A stretch of DNA of 64,000 bases from positions 7,056-71,055 of the forward strand of contig NZ_JBNGOP010000028.1 of the NCBI RefSeq assembly GCF_050589625.1, written 5' to 3'. The notes beneath the pieces are model-generated. The model ran no database searches. It saw only the letters and a program-made list of their open reading frames with translations, and was not told the origin of the DNA. This document shows, piece after piece, positions 43,517 through 53,175 of this stretch (position 1 is its first letter; each line of letters starts with the position of its first letter). This DNA is from Pelagihabitans sp947500445. Its GTDB lineage: Bacteria; Bacteroidota; Bacteroidia; Flavobacteriales; Flavobacteriaceae. Position numbers and translations under genes: made by a program.

Positions 43517-44550
43517 ACTTCGGTGGAAATTAATGGAATTTTGGCAATATACTGGCCGTCCAGTATCCCAAAAAAAGGAATTTTAGTACTGATCAAGGCG
43601 TATTGATTGGTCAAATTTTTAAGTCCGATACCATGGGAATATGCTTTGGACGTACTGTTCTTTGGGTTATAGGTATTACCGACCACCAGATAATCCCCTT
43701 CGGTGTAGATTTGGATGATCAACGGATTTGTTTTGCCTATTACGTTGTGTTTAATGGCATTCTCCACCAATAATTCCAAGCTCATAGGAGGAACAAACCG
43801 TTTTAACGCTTCGGAATCGACCTTTGTCTTTAGATGCAATTTGTCCTTAAGTCGGATCTGTTGCAATAAAATATAGGAATCGATAAGCTGTAGCTCGTCT
43901 TTTAAGGTAACCACTACCTCATCGCTCTTACTGAGGGTATAGCGATAAATGTTGGAGAGTTCCTGTATAAATTGCTCCGACTTTTTGGGGTGTTGGGAAA
44001 CCAATCCGGCCAAACTATTAAAACTATTGAACAAAAAATGGGGATTCAATTGTTTTTTTAGCGCGTTGTAGTTCGCTATAGCCTTTTCACTTTCATATTC
44101 CTTAAGGTTCAACATGCTGGCCACCCGTTTTTCTTCGGATTCCATAAACCCTTCCAATAGATACACTAACAAAACAGCCAACGAACTTCCTATGCCTATC
44201 GCCAACAACGGCAACCCAATGATCGGACTGTTGTCATCATCGAAAAAATAAAGGGTCGTTACTCTTAAAACAAGGGCCGTGACTATGATTTTCAACAAGA
44301 TGAAGATTACCCAAAATAGTCTTTTTCGATGGCCGTTCCCCTCACCGATTTTTTTAAGGAGCACACTTTCCATGGTACTTTTTCGCATTTTAAAAATCAA
44401 TATCAAATAGGCCAAAATGACCAGATAACCGATAACCGATTCCTGTATCACCTCCATCAGGGGCTCTTCCAAAATGAGCTTTACCAAAAAGATAAGGGCC
44501 GTGGCAAAAAAGCAGATTATCGGGTATAGGTAGAATCGATTTCTAGTCAA
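43513..44550 (-). CDS. Sensor histidine kinase (LytS/YehU-type, His_kinase domain)
   Basis: A 345-residue kinase with four N-terminal spans (about 9-27, 35-52, 83-103, 115-133), a short coiled segment, and the kinase core with KKQLNPHFLFNSFNSLAGL (His in PHFLFN) and an ATPase part SLELLVENAIKHN ... GIGLKNL. It starts at TTG 44550, since no ATG lies near. Partner of the overlapping LytTR regulator. Confidence 0.92.
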   Translation of the reverse strand: MTRNRFYLYPIICFFATALIFLVKLILEEPLMEVIQESVIGYLVILAYLILIFKMRKSTMESVLLKKIGEGNGHRKRLFWVIFILLKIIVTALVLRVTTLYFFDDDNSPIIGLPLLAIGIGSSLAVLLVYLLEGFMESEEKRVASMLNLKEYESEKAIANYNALKKQLNPHFLFNSFNSLAGLVSQHPKKSEQFIQELSNIYRYTLSKSDEVVVTLKDELQLIDSYILLQQIRLKDKLHLKTKVDSEALKRFVPPMSLELLVENAIKHNVIGKTNPLIIQIYTEGDYLVVGNTYNPKNSTSKAYSHGIGLKNLTNQYALISTKIPFFGILDGQYIAKIPLISTEV

Positions 44551-44572
44551 AATCCTGATTTTGCATTAATCA

Positions 44573-45445
44573 TCATTCGGTTATTTCAAAGGTAGCCTCC
44601 GCTACATCGGCGGTATAAAAGAAACCCAACGGTCGGTTGTCGCTATTGGTCATGTTCCGCACATTGCCCCGTACCGATTCCGGTGGTGGGTTGCCCACAA
44701 AACTAAATCCGCCCGAACTGCTTTGTACGAACACTTCATAAAGATAATTATAATAGCGTTCCGAAATGCCCAGTTGCTGTACAGTGGCCTCATCGCCAAG
44801 CGCGAACAAAATCTCGTCGTTCGGATTTACCCCGACCCTTTTCTGGCCATCAAAAAATTCATCCGATAACACCAGCACATCGCTATTGCCCGGGTCGGGC
44901 ACAATAATGAACGCTCCATTTCTTGCCACCCGATGGTAATAAAAGTTAGCAACTCCCGCAGGGTCGGTGGTATCGAACTTGGCAAAATAGCCCTCGTCCG
45001 TTATCAAGGTTTCCTCTTCAAACTCGGAATATACGCGATCAAAAGCGGGCACTTCCGTCAAGGTTTCGCGAGCCTCATACTCCTCATCGTTCCAAAGAAC
45101 GGTGAGCGTATAGGTAGTGTTCAACTCCGGTATCAATTCCGTGTTCGTGTACACCCCGTTTCCGGAGTAGCTAAAGTCGTAGGCCATGTTTCCATCCGTA
45201 ACGGTTACCACCGCATCTTCGACCAGCGGTACCGTTTCGTCATTGTTTAAAAAGTCTCGAGTTGTAGTAAGTCGAATACGCTGGCGCGTTACCGGAGTGT
45301 TCAAGTTACGTTCCAAACCTCCTTCTACTACCAATCGTGGTGCACTATTGGCGATGCTCAGGTCGTTGGTTACATCGACTTCGCAAGAGGTACAAAATAA
45401 AATAATGGTAACTATAAATATGACGGTCGTGATAAGTGCTTTCAT
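44573..45445 (-). CDS. DUF4249 domain lipoprotein
   Basis: A 290-residue lipoprotein (signal ending LFCTSC). The mature protein fits DUF4249: RLVVEGGLERN, VEDAVVTVTDGN, a YTLTVLWNDEEYEARETL strand, and the closing PPPESVRGNVRN ... LGFFYTADVAEATFEI. DUF4249 proteins are almost always encoded next to a TonB-dependent receptor, as here (9 bp gap), and are thought to be its surface partner. Ligand unknown. Confidence 0.9.
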   Translation of the reverse strand: MKALITTVIFIVTIILFCTSCEVDVTNDLSIANSAPRLVVEGGLERNLNTPVTRQRIRLTTTRDFLNNDETVPLVEDAVVTVTDGNMAYDFSYSGNGVYTNTELIPELNTTYTLTVLWNDEEYEARETLTEVPAFDRVYSEFEEETLITDEGYFAKFDTTDPAGVANFYYHRVARNGAFIIVPDPGNSDVLVLSDEFFDGQKRVGVNPNDEILFALGDEATVQQLGISERYYNYLYEVFVQSSSGGFSFVGNPPPESVRGNVRNMTNSDNRPLGFFYTADVAEATFEITE

Positions 45446-45454
45446 GTGATTGTT

Positions 45455-47842
45455 TTAAAATTTAAATTCATAGGAGATGCTCGGCAGCGGAAATCCAAAA
45501 ATGGACAGCTTGGTTGCCTGTGTTTGGCCGGTGGCCACTTCTTGATCATTTACTTCGCCCACTTCTGAAAAGTAGATCGAGGAAGCGTTTTGGCGTCCGT
45601 ATGCGTTCACCAGACCGAATGTCCATTTTCCGTTTTTACCGGATTTTGGATTTAGCGTAGCGGAAATATCCAACCGATGGTAGGCCGGAAGGCGGTTGCC
45701 GTTCCTATCCGAATAATCCGCCAAAACCAATCCATTTTGGGAATACCTTCCCGTAGGATAGGTAAGTGGCCTCCCCGAACCGTAAACAAAGTTTGCACCG
45801 AAATCCCATCGATCGTTCAGTTTGTAAATACCAACTGCATTCAGCTCGTGCAATTGATCGCTATTGGTGGGATAATACTTGTTATTGTTGATGCCCAAAA
45901 CCTTGGATTCCGACCTTGCCAAGGTGTAGCTCAGCCATCCGGTAAGTTTACCGTCGTTCTTATTTACTTGCAGTTCCATACCGTAGGCCCTTCCTTTACC
46001 CTGCACGAACTCCGTTTCCACACTTTCGGTAAAAAGAAGGTCCGCCCCATTTTTGAAATCGGTAACATCCCGGATATCTTTATAGTACCCCTCCAAGGAA
46101 AGATCATACGCACCTTCTTTAAAGTTCTTAAAATAGCCCAATGCATATTGATCTAAAGATTGTGGTTTTAAATAACGCCCACTGGGTGCCCAAACATCCA
46201 AGGGTGTTGCGGAGGTCGTGTTCGAAATGAGATGTAGGTATTGGTTCATTCGATTGTAACTTCCTTTTATGGAACTATTGTCGGTAAGCAGGTAGCGCAT
46301 GGAAAAGCGGGGTTCGAAAGCATTGTAGCTTTTGATAGTTTCCCCGGATTTGTACGAGGTCGTTCCCGTTACGGGATTGACGATATAACTATCTTGTTCC
46401 GCATTGTACGTCAACGGATTCCCGGTTTCGTATTCGTTTACCTCGGCCTTTCCAAGTCGATCGAAGGTTGAATACCGCAGTCCATATTGCAAGCTGAGCT
46501 TATCCGAAAGTTTTTGTTGATAATCGATATAGGTGCCGGTTTCCAAGGCAAAGTTCTCCTGAAAGGTTTCGGGCACTACCGAAGACCCCTCCAATGGCGA
46601 AATTTGACCCGGTTTAAAATTATAGTAGGTAAAATCAGTGCCGGCCTTTATGGTATTGTTCCCATTGATGAACCAAGAGATCCTTGGCTTGATGTTGTAA
46701 TTGTTGATAACCGATTTCCATCGAAACTCCGCCCCGGAACGAAGATTGTCCAGGTTATAATCGTAATTACTGTAAATTCCGGATGTTTGCAAAAACACTT
46801 TATCGCTCAACACGCTGGTCCAGCGTAAGGTTCCACTACCATTTCCCCAAAAGGTATTCACCAGTCCTTTTATCCCGAATTTATCCCTTCCGAAATACCC
46901 GGATAGGTATAGTCTATTATTTTCATTGAGCTCGTAATTGGCTTTCATGTTCAAATCGTAGAAATAGGCTTTTACATCCTTGAATTCTGAGGATAAAAAG
47001 GTAAACACATCCGCATACGATCGCCTTCCGGCAACCATGTAGCTTCCTTTGCCCGCTGCACCCTCACCCTTGGCAATAGGACCCTCCACCAGTGCTTTTG
47101 CGGAAATAAGCCCCACCGAGGCCAAGCCATTGAACTGCTTGGCATTTCCCTCTTTCTGTTTTACATCGAGTACGGAGGACAGTCGCCCACCATATACGGA
47201 AGGGATTCCCCCTTTATAGAGTTTGACATCCTTAATGGCATCGGAATTAAATACCGAGAAAAAACCGAACAAATGGGAAGCGTTGTACAGGGTTGCCTCA
47301 TCCAGCAGCACCAAGTTTTGATCTGCGGATCCCCCGCGCACATTAAAACCCGAAGCGGCCTCATTAACACTGGATACTCCCGGAAGCAACTGAATGGACT
47401 TCACAAGATCGGGCTCCCCTAAAACCGACGGTATTTTTTTTATCGTTTCGGTCTTTAGGGTCGCTACGCTCATTTCGGTGGAGGTTATCGCTTTGGTGAC
47501 CCGATTGGACTTCACCACCACTTCATCAAGCTGGTTCGTTTCCTCGACAAGTTCAAAATTTCGCTTTTCATTTTCAGAAACGGTGATGTCCTGTAAAATG
47601 GTTCGAAAACCTAGGTAACCAACTTCCAGGGAATACTCGCCTTCGGGAAGGGTAACCGAATAAAAACCATACGCGTTGGTGGTGGTCCCAATCTCGCCAT
47701 TGAATACTAGGGTTACTCCGAACAACTTCTCACTTGATGACGCTTCCTGTACGTAACCGCTCAGGGTAAATTCTTGCTGGGCGAACAGCGTGCCGCAGAA
47801 AAGCAAACACCCGAAACAAACGGCAATCTTAAATTGATTCAT
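45455..47842 (-). CDS. TonB-dependent receptor with carboxypeptidase-regulatory-like domain
   Basis: A 795-residue outer membrane receptor. Signal peptide ends at GTLFAQ. An N-terminal regulatory-like beta domain (about 25-110, FTLSGYVQEASSSEKLFGVT), plug (about 120-235, including VRGGSADQNLVLLDEATLYN), then a barrel ending in SYEFKF. No SusC-type linker; it resembles smaller flavobacterial receptors paired with DUF4249. Energised by TonB-ExbBD. The substrate is not evident from sequence. Confidence 0.93.
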   Translation of the reverse strand: MNQFKIAVCFGCLLFCGTLFAQQEFTLSGYVQEASSSEKLFGVTLVFNGEIGTTTNAYGFYSVTLPEGEYSLEVGYLGFRTILQDITVSENEKRNFELVEETNQLDEVVVKSNRVTKAITSTEMSVATLKTETIKKIPSVLGEPDLVKSIQLLPGVSSVNEAASGFNVRGGSADQNLVLLDEATLYNASHLFGFFSVFNSDAIKDVKLYKGGIPSVYGGRLSSVLDVKQKEGNAKQFNGLASVGLISAKALVEGPIAKGEGAAGKGSYMVAGRRSYADVFTFLSSEFKDVKAYFYDLNMKANYELNENNRLYLSGYFGRDKFGIKGLVNTFWGNGSGTLRWTSVLSDKVFLQTSGIYSNYDYNLDNLRSGAEFRWKSVINNYNIKPRISWFINGNNTIKAGTDFTYYNFKPGQISPLEGSSVVPETFQENFALETGTYIDYQQKLSDKLSLQYGLRYSTFDRLGKAEVNEYETGNPLTYNAEQDSYIVNPVTGTTSYKSGETIKSYNAFEPRFSMRYLLTDNSSIKGSYNRMNQYLHLISNTTSATPLDVWAPSGRYLKPQSLDQYALGYFKNFKEGAYDLSLEGYYKDIRDVTDFKNGADLLFTESVETEFVQGKGRAYGMELQVNKNDGKLTGWLSYTLARSESKVLGINNNKYYPTNSDQLHELNAVGIYKLNDRWDFGANFVYGSGRPLTYPTGRYSQNGLVLADYSDRNGNRLPAYHRLDISATLNPKSGKNGKWTFGLVNAYGRQNASSIYFSEVGEVNDQEVATGQTQATKLSIFGFPLPSISYEFKF

Positions 47843-48005
47843 TGGATTTTAATTTTAGTTTACAGGACGAAACTAAAACCGGTCATCTTTAAAAAAATCC
47901 ATTTTCGGATAGCACTGGAAAAAAGCGGATAAAACTTGGAAAAATAGGTTTGAAATAAAATGACCACAATAAAAATTGCCTACTTCGCTGCGAAATACGT
48001 AGTAA

Positions 48006-48302
48006 TCACCGTTCGGTAGTTTTCCCAATGGGAGTCTCGATTTCCCCAATTTCAGCATCCAGTTTGGTGTAGGCCGAAGTTTTGGTTGCGTTTACAATGT
48101 ACGAACGGTGCACTCGAAGAAAACGTCCGTTCAACCGTTCTTGGAAAGCTGCGCTACTAGGTTTGATCATGTAGGTCCTCCCTGAAAGATAAATTTTGAT
48201 GTAGTCCTTTACACTTCGTATGTACAGGATATCATCCAAAGATACCTTTAGCTGTTTTCTGTTTGCCCTGATGAATAGAAAATCAATATGCGATTCCCTC
48301 AC
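48006..48302 (-). CDS. Solitary LytTR DNA-binding domain protein, possibly truncated
   Basis: 98 residues from GTG 48302, almost all LytTR domain (FIRANRKQLKVSLDDILYI, VKDYIKIYLSGRTYMIKPS, RFLRVHRSYIVNATK). The frame continues upstream for about 13 codons (RVIQQTNEGTIEK) to a stop, which resembles the linker after a receiver domain, but no receiver domain follows. It is either a stand-alone LytTR regulator of the adjacent membrane-protein gene or the remnant of a response regulator. Confidence 0.75.
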   Translation of the reverse strand: MRESHIDFLFIRANRKQLKVSLDDILYIRSVKDYIKIYLSGRTYMIKPSSAAFQERLNGRFLRVHRSYIVNATKTSAYTKLDAEIGEIETPIGKTTER

Positions 48303-48368
48303 TTTTTCTATGGTGCCCTCATTCGTTTGCTGGATTACGCGACTCTCAACCGTAGATAAAATATGATG

Positions 48369-48992
48369 TCATCGGTTTAACTTTCTTATCCAAAACACGA
48401 TAAGAACACCACCTGCCAAACCGGGTAGAAACCATGCATAAAGACCCGGTAACAATTCGTTGACGACTACAAAAGCTGTAGTGGCGGAAATATAGGCTCC
48501 CATCATTTTCCCCAAATGCAGTTTCAGCCAGACCTTTTGTAGCTTATCGCGATTTTTGAACAGCAACAGGTCACGGACGGAGAACACGATTCCTAGACCG
48601 GCAAACACGCATAAAACGATATTTAAGGTTTTGGAAACCAACATCGGCAAAATAACCATCAAAATTCCCGTGACGATCATCATCCATGAAATCCGTTTAT
48701 CCCAATGTAGGTCATATTTTTTCTTTTTAAATCGTAATGCCCTTTTGCCTGTCAAAATAAAGTAAAGACTAAAAACACCTACGGCGAACAAAAATGGACT
48801 TTGATGGTTCGGAATGGTTGCCACTACCAATGCAGTCAATGCGGAGACAAGCATACTAAAGTAAAACACCAGCCCAGACCTTCTATGTAGCGTAAACCCC
48901 TTTGTTGCAATCAAGGATATGAGTCCTGCCAATAGCGCCAAGCCACCGGTTGCCGCATGAATATAAATAAGGATTTTAGCTATTGGCTCCAT
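48369..48992 (-). CDS. Integral membrane protein, DUF2306-like
   Basis: A 207-residue protein with six or more spans (first: LIYIHAATGGLALLAGLISLI; others near 38-58, 66-86, 103-123, 150-175, 185-203). A histidine in the first span (IYIHAATG), a TLHRRSG loop and a later LKLHLGKMMGAY resemble DUF2306-type proteins with possible heme or metal ligands. The assignment is by general resemblance only. A LytTR gene follows on the same strand. Confidence 0.7.
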   Translation of the reverse strand: MEPIAKILIYIHAATGGLALLAGLISLIATKGFTLHRRSGLVFYFSMLVSALTALVVATIPNHQSPFLFAVGVFSLYFILTGKRALRFKKKKYDLHWDKRISWMMIVTGILMVILPMLVSKTLNIVLCVFAGLGIVFSVRDLLLFKNRDKLQKVWLKLHLGKMMGAYISATTAFVVVNELLPGLYAWFLPGLAGGVLIVFWIRKLNR

Positions 48993-49159
48993 AGTATATC
49001 GATAAGGTTATCGATCACAAGTTCTGTATATTTCGTGAGGGCGGCGATTTGAATCTCCCGAATTGTCGAATAAAGTGGACGGACCGTATACCGAAAGCAC
49101 CTGCTTATCAAAAAAATGTAAAAAAGGCTTCAGAAAAAGTATTTTTATGGATAAGTGCT

Positions 49160-49644
49160 TCGGGGCAAACGTGCCCGAGATTCCATATCCCTGGTCGAAA
49201 CCACTACCGCGAAATCGTATTTCGAAGCCTAGCGGCCTTCGTAATTTTTTTATCCCAAAATCTCGAAAATGCTTTTCGGGTCGAAACAGGAGAGGGATTG
49301 CATATCCCTGATCGAAACCACTACCGCGAAATCGCATTCCGAGGCCTGGCGGCCTTCATAATTTTTTTATCCCAAATCCCTGAATATACTATTCGGGTTT
49401 GTTTGGAGACAAGGGATTGCATATCCCCGGTTGCGGCCACCACTGCGAAATCCGGTTCCGAAGCCTATCGGCTTACGTCATTTTTTTATGCCCAAATCCC
49501 TGAATATACTATTCGGGTTTGTTTGGAGACAAGGGATTGCATATCCCCGGTTGCGGCCACTACTGCAAATAGGGTTCCGAAGCCTAGCGGCTTGCGTAAT
49601 TTTTTTATGCCCAAATCCCTGAATATACTATTCGGGTTTGGGCA
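49160..49644. repeat. Tandem repeat array, four units of about 117-120 bp
   Basis: Units start near 49195, 49312, 49431 and 49551. Units 3 and 4 share a 67 bp identical stretch (49374-49440 equals 49494-49560). Each unit has an AAGCC-TAGC-GGCTT hairpin followed by ATTTTTTTAT, a CCCAAATCCCTGAATA...TATTCGGGTTT inverted repeat, and a GGGATTGCATATCCC hairpin. Frames through it are incidental. The array lies directly downstream of tRNA-Val(TAC) and its terminator. Confidence 0.8.
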
Positions 49645-49680
49645 TAAAAAAATTCCGATAAACTACGTTTATCGGAATCC
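49645..49680 (-). terminator. Terminator after tRNA-Val(TAC)
   Basis: Perfect 12 bp stem ATTCCGATAAAC / GTTTATCGGAAT with a 3 nt loop and a seven-T run on the minus strand, about 10 bp after the tRNA. Confidence 0.88.
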
Positions 49681-49689
49681 TGCTTGATG

Positions 49690-49764
49690 TGGGCAATGAG
49701 GGATTCGAACCCCCGACCCCCTCGGTGTAAACGAGGTGCTCTGAACCAACTGAGCTAATTGCCC
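49690..49764 (-). tRNA. tRNA-Val (anticodon TAC)
   Basis: 75-nt cloverleaf on the minus strand: acceptor GGGCAAT / ATTGCCC, D-arm AGCTCAGTTGG, anticodon arm CCTCG-TTTACAC-CGAGG (anticodon TAC), T-arm CGGGGGTTCGAATCCCTC region. Confidence 0.95.
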
Positions 49765-49823
49765 GTAAAGGTGTGCAAATATAGAATGTTTTTAGAAACG
49801 TCAAAAGAAAAAAGCTTAAAATA

Positions 49824-51035
49824 TTACAGTACTTCGGCCACTACAAAAGTACTGCCCCCTATAAAAATAAGGTCGCTTTTCTTAGCCGCTGATTTTGATG
49901 CTTTTAATGCCTCTTGAACACTAGTATAACTTTTACCGAAGAGCCCGTAATCAGCGGCCCGCTCCCTTAAAACGTCCGCTTGCAACCCACGGGCGATACC
50001 AGGGCAACAGAAATAATATTGGGCAGTAGTCGGAAAAAGGGGCAATATGTTGTTCAAGTCCTTCCCCTTTACAAAACCCAATACGATATGTAAGGTATCG
50101 AACGGTTGTTTCTGCAGCTGTTGCAATACCACGGTCAACCCTTCTACGTTATGGGCCGTATCACAAACGATAACGGGCTCTTTTTGCAAATGCTGCCACC
50201 TGCCCAACAATCCGGTATTCGCAACAACATTTTGTAATCCGTTTTCGATATGTTTTGCGGTGACTTCAAAGCCACGTAATTTCTTTATAGCGATAACCGC
50301 TCCGTTACTATTTTTTTGCTGATAGGCGCCCAACAATGCGGTATGGTAAGAAGGCGGGGCATCTTGATCGGCGAAGGTAAGGGCGGCGCCGCGTTCCGCG
50401 GCCACCGCTTCAAATACTTTCGCCGTTTCCGCTTGGTGCTCACTGATCACAACGGGTATTCCCGCTTTTATAATACCGGCTTTCTCATAGGCAATGGCTT
50501 CTAAAGTGTCCCCCAACATATCGGTATGGTCCAAACCGATATTTGTGATCAACGAGAGCTCGGGAAGGATAATATTGGTCGAATCCAAACGGCCTCCCAA
50601 ACCGACTTCTATCACGGCAATGTCTACCTTTTCATCCGCGAAGTATGCGAACGCCATACCAACGGTCATTTCAAAAAAAGAAAGCCCGTTCTCCGTTAAA
50701 AAAGAATAGTGCTTTGCAATAAAGTCCGTCACGTATTCTTCGCGCACTGGCGTACCATTAATTTTTATGCGCTCGCGAAAATCCTTTAAATGGGGGGAAG
50801 TGTAGAGTCCGACCGAATATCCCGCTTCCTGTAATATGGAAGCGAGCATATGGCTACTGGAACCTTTTCCGTTGGTACCACCGACGTGAATGCTCTTAAA
50901 TTCTCTTTCGGGATGCCCTAGATGGGAGGCTAAGGATAAGGTTTTGTCCAGTTTCGCATTAAAGGCCGCTTTTCCCTTTTGCTGGTACATGGGCAGTTGG
51001 CGAAACATCCATTCCAGAGTTTCTTGGTAGGTCAC
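49824..51035 (-). CDS. folC: Folylpolyglutamate synthase / dihydrofolate synthase
   Basis: A 403-residue Mur-ligase-fold enzyme. ATP loop GTNGKGSSSHML near residue 53, ligand motif SPHLKDFRERI, metal-site VGLGGRLDSTN, and DTAHNVEGL in the C-terminal domain. It adds glutamate to dihydropteroate and folates. GTG 51035 directly follows the tonB stop, so it is cotranslated with the ExbD-TonB genes, an arrangement common in flavobacteria. Confidence 0.93.
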   Translation of the reverse strand: MTYQETLEWMFRQLPMYQQKGKAAFNAKLDKTLSLASHLGHPEREFKSIHVGGTNGKGSSSHMLASILQEAGYSVGLYTSPHLKDFRERIKINGTPVREEYVTDFIAKHYSFLTENGLSFFEMTVGMAFAYFADEKVDIAVIEVGLGGRLDSTNIILPELSLITNIGLDHTDMLGDTLEAIAYEKAGIIKAGIPVVISEHQAETAKVFEAVAAERGAALTFADQDAPPSYHTALLGAYQQKNSNGAVIAIKKLRGFEVTAKHIENGLQNVVANTGLLGRWQHLQKEPVIVCDTAHNVEGLTVVLQQLQKQPFDTLHIVLGFVKGKDLNNILPLFPTTAQYYFCCPGIARGLQADVLRERAADYGLFGKSYTSVQEALKASKSAAKKSDLIFIGGSTFVVAEVL

Positions 51036-51959
51036 TTACTCACCTAATTTAAAGTTGACCACCACAAAACCGACCTGTTGGCTGGGTGCCTTGGAATCCA
51101 GGTTCCATTTGTGCATGAAGGCCGTTTTTTTCGCTGGTTCCAAAAGGCAGGCGGCGTTATTGGTAGTTCCTTTCACCCCTGGCGTTGCGCTGATTACCTT
51201 GCCGTTTCGGTCCACAATGATCTTTACGACTACGCGACCTTCCTCATTACATTCTTGTTGTACTTTGCCTTTGTTGACCAAGGACCGTCCATTTAGGCCA
51301 TAGCCACCAGTACCGCTTCCCGAGCCAGGGCTACCGTAATAGCTTGTGGCGTAGGGGTCGCCTCCGGGCTGTCCTTTGTCCCCAGCCCTGTTATCATCAC
51401 CTTCGGAGCCGGATGCCGTGCCATCGGATTTGTTGAGACCGCCCATCATTTCGTCCAGGTTGCGCCGTTTTGCTTCCTGTTCCCTACGGGCTTTTTCTTC
51501 CGCGGCCTTCTTTTGCTGGGCAATTTTGGCCGCTTTTGCTTTTTCCCTTTTTATCTTATCGGCCGCTTTCTTTTTTGCGGCATCCTCGGCCCTACGCTTG
51601 GCATCCTTTGCCTTTTTGATGCGTATGGCCTCCTCTTCTTCACTGGTAAGGACATTTTCGGCCGGTGCCGCTTCGGCGGCCGCTTCCTCAGGTTCCTCCT
51701 CGACCATTTCTTCAACGGCCTCTTCCTGTTTGGTAGGTTCTACGGGAGGGGTATCCAAAGGTTCGGAACGTATTTTTTCCTTGGGTTGTACCTGGCCACT
51801 TCCAAAATCGGTAGTTCCAAAGTTTACGGAGATTCCATTTTCTTCGGGAGGGTCAAGATAGCCCAGGCCTATATAGAAAAGTATAAGCAACAGCACACTT
51901 AGCAGTAGCGTAGTAAGTGTGAAAGATTGTTTTTTGTGTCTCGTGTCTAAGAACGACAT
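51036..51959 (-). CDS. TonB-like energy transducer protein
   Basis: A 307-residue protein: one N-terminal span (FTLTTLLLSVLLLILFYIGL, about 13-32), a Pro/Glu-rich then Lys/Ala/Glu-rich coiled stretch (about 70-175), a Gly/Ser-rich linker, and a C-terminal domain (about 225-305, EEGRVVVKIIVDRNGKVISA ... QVGFVVVNFKLGE) that fits TonB. Expected to couple the proton gradient to TonB-dependent receptors. ATG overlaps the exbD stop by one base (TAATG). Confidence 0.88.
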   Translation of the reverse strand: MSFLDTRHKKQSFTLTTLLLSVLLLILFYIGLGYLDPPEENGISVNFGTTDFGSGQVQPKEKIRSEPLDTPPVEPTKQEEAVEEMVEEEPEEAAAEAAPAENVLTSEEEEAIRIKKAKDAKRRAEDAAKKKAADKIKREKAKAAKIAQQKKAAEEKARREQEAKRRNLDEMMGGLNKSDGTASGSEGDDNRAGDKGQPGGDPYATSYYGSPGSGSGTGGYGLNGRSLVNKGKVQQECNEEGRVVVKIIVDRNGKVISATPGVKGTTNNAACLLEPAKKTAFMHKWNLDSKAPSQQVGFVVVNFKLGE

Positions 51960-52345
51960 TAGTTGGGTCGCACGGCCAAAATAACTTTATAATTATTCCT
52001 ATTGGCAATATCCATAACGTTTACCGCTTCTTTTATGGCAACGTTTTCTTCAGCCCTTAAAATAATCGTGGGTTTGTCTTGACCTTCCAGTGCTTTTTTT
52101 AATTCAATTTCTATGTATTCTCCGTTGATGCGTTCGTCGTTTACAAAATACTGCAAGTTTTTATCGATGCTCACCGAAACGTTTTGGGTGTTGGTCGATT
52201 TCCCCTTTGCCTTGGGCAACAATAGATCTAGTGCGTTGGGCGAATTGGCCGTAAGCATGAAGAATATCAACAACAGGAAAACGATATCCGTCATCGATGA
52301 CATGCTAAAGTCGGGACTTACCTTATTTCTTCCTTTTAATTTCAC
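51959..52345 (-). CDS. exbD: Biopolymer transporter ExbD
   Basis: A 128-residue ExbD/TolR protein: a single N-terminal span with the conserved aspartate (SSMTDIVFLLLIFFMLTAN), then the periplasmic beta domain (TNTQNVSVSIDKNLQYFVND ... RAEENVAIKEAVNVMDIANR). It forms the proton channel with ExbB. Located between exbB and tonB in one operon. Confidence 0.93.
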   Translation of the reverse strand: MKLKGRNKVSPDFSMSSMTDIVFLLLIFFMLTANSPNALDLLLPKAKGKSTNTQNVSVSIDKNLQYFVNDERINGEYIEIELKKALEGQDKPTIILRAEENVAIKEAVNVMDIANRNNYKVILAVRPN

Positions 52346-52431
52346 TTTTCTTTTGATAATGCCCTAAGGGGCCGGGTGTGTATTTTTTGATATGCTAGAT
52401 GTTGGCTGAAATTTTTCGATGCGAAACCGAC

Positions 52432-53124
52432 CTAAAGTGGTTCGTTCAACAGATCGAGAAACTCTACCGCATTGGCTTCCATTTTGTGCACCACCTTGTC
52501 CGTTCTATTCACCAAATGGTTGTATCCCATATAAGCGATAATACCCACGATCAAACCGGCTACGGTAGTGGTCATGGCCGTATAGATACCAGAGGCCAAT
52601 GAGCCCATCTCGGCCTGTCCTCCACTAGTCGCCATTTGATGGAATGCCAAAATCATACCGATTACGGTTCCTAAAAAGCCAATCATCGGTGCGGCGCCGG
52701 CAACGGTGGCCAACACACTTACGTTTTTTTCCAATTTGTACACTTCCAAAGTACCGGCGTTTTCAATAGCGGTATTGATGTCGTCCAAAGGCTTTCCGAT
52801 TCGGGAGACGCCCTTTTCGGTAAGTCTTGCTACCGGAGAATCGGTTTGGGTACATAACATTTTTGCCGCATCCAGTTTTCCGCTGGACACATAGTCGCGG
52901 ATCTGGTTCATAAAATTCTTATCGATCTTGGATGCCGCCTTAATGGCCAGTATTCTTTCAAAGTAGATGTATAGCGCAACGCCCAACATAATGAACAAGA
53001 CCGAAATAATAAGGATACTTCCCGTACCACCATTAAATATAAGGTCGATGACCGACAAGGTCTTTTCTGTGGAAACTGCTTCGCCCATTTCTGGATCTTG
53101 GGCAATATCTTGAAACAATAACAT
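52432..53124 (-). CDS. exbB: MotA/TolQ/ExbB proton channel family protein
   Basis: A 230-residue ExbB: three spans (about 38-60, 140-165, 185-205), a long cytoplasmic loop with VARLTEKGVSRIGKPLDDIN, and the family core VATVAGAAPMIGFLGTVIGMI ... ALASGIYTAMTTTVAGLIVG-type sequence. First gene of exbB-exbD-tonB-folC; an 86 bp gap separates it from exbD. Confidence 0.93.
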   Translation of the reverse strand: MLLFQDIAQDPEMGEAVSTEKTLSVIDLIFNGGTGSILIISVLFIMLGVALYIYFERILAIKAASKIDKNFMNQIRDYVSSGKLDAAKMLCTQTDSPVARLTEKGVSRIGKPLDDINTAIENAGTLEVYKLEKNVSVLATVAGAAPMIGFLGTVIGMILAFHQMATSGGQAEMGSLASGIYTAMTTTVAGLIVGIIAYMGYNHLVNRTDKVVHKMEANAVEFLDLLNEPL

Positions 53125-53175
53125 AGGTATTCTCTTCTTTAAGGTTGCCTTAATAACGGTATTTTGTCGATTAAA

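Noticed and set aside
49160..49644. CRISPR array
   Set aside because: The units are about 119 bp with no short repeat/unique spacer alternation, and no cas genes are present.
49008..49687. Open frames through the 119 bp tandem array on both strands
   Set aside because: They merely translate the repeat and part of the tRNA region, giving repetitive peptides with no family.
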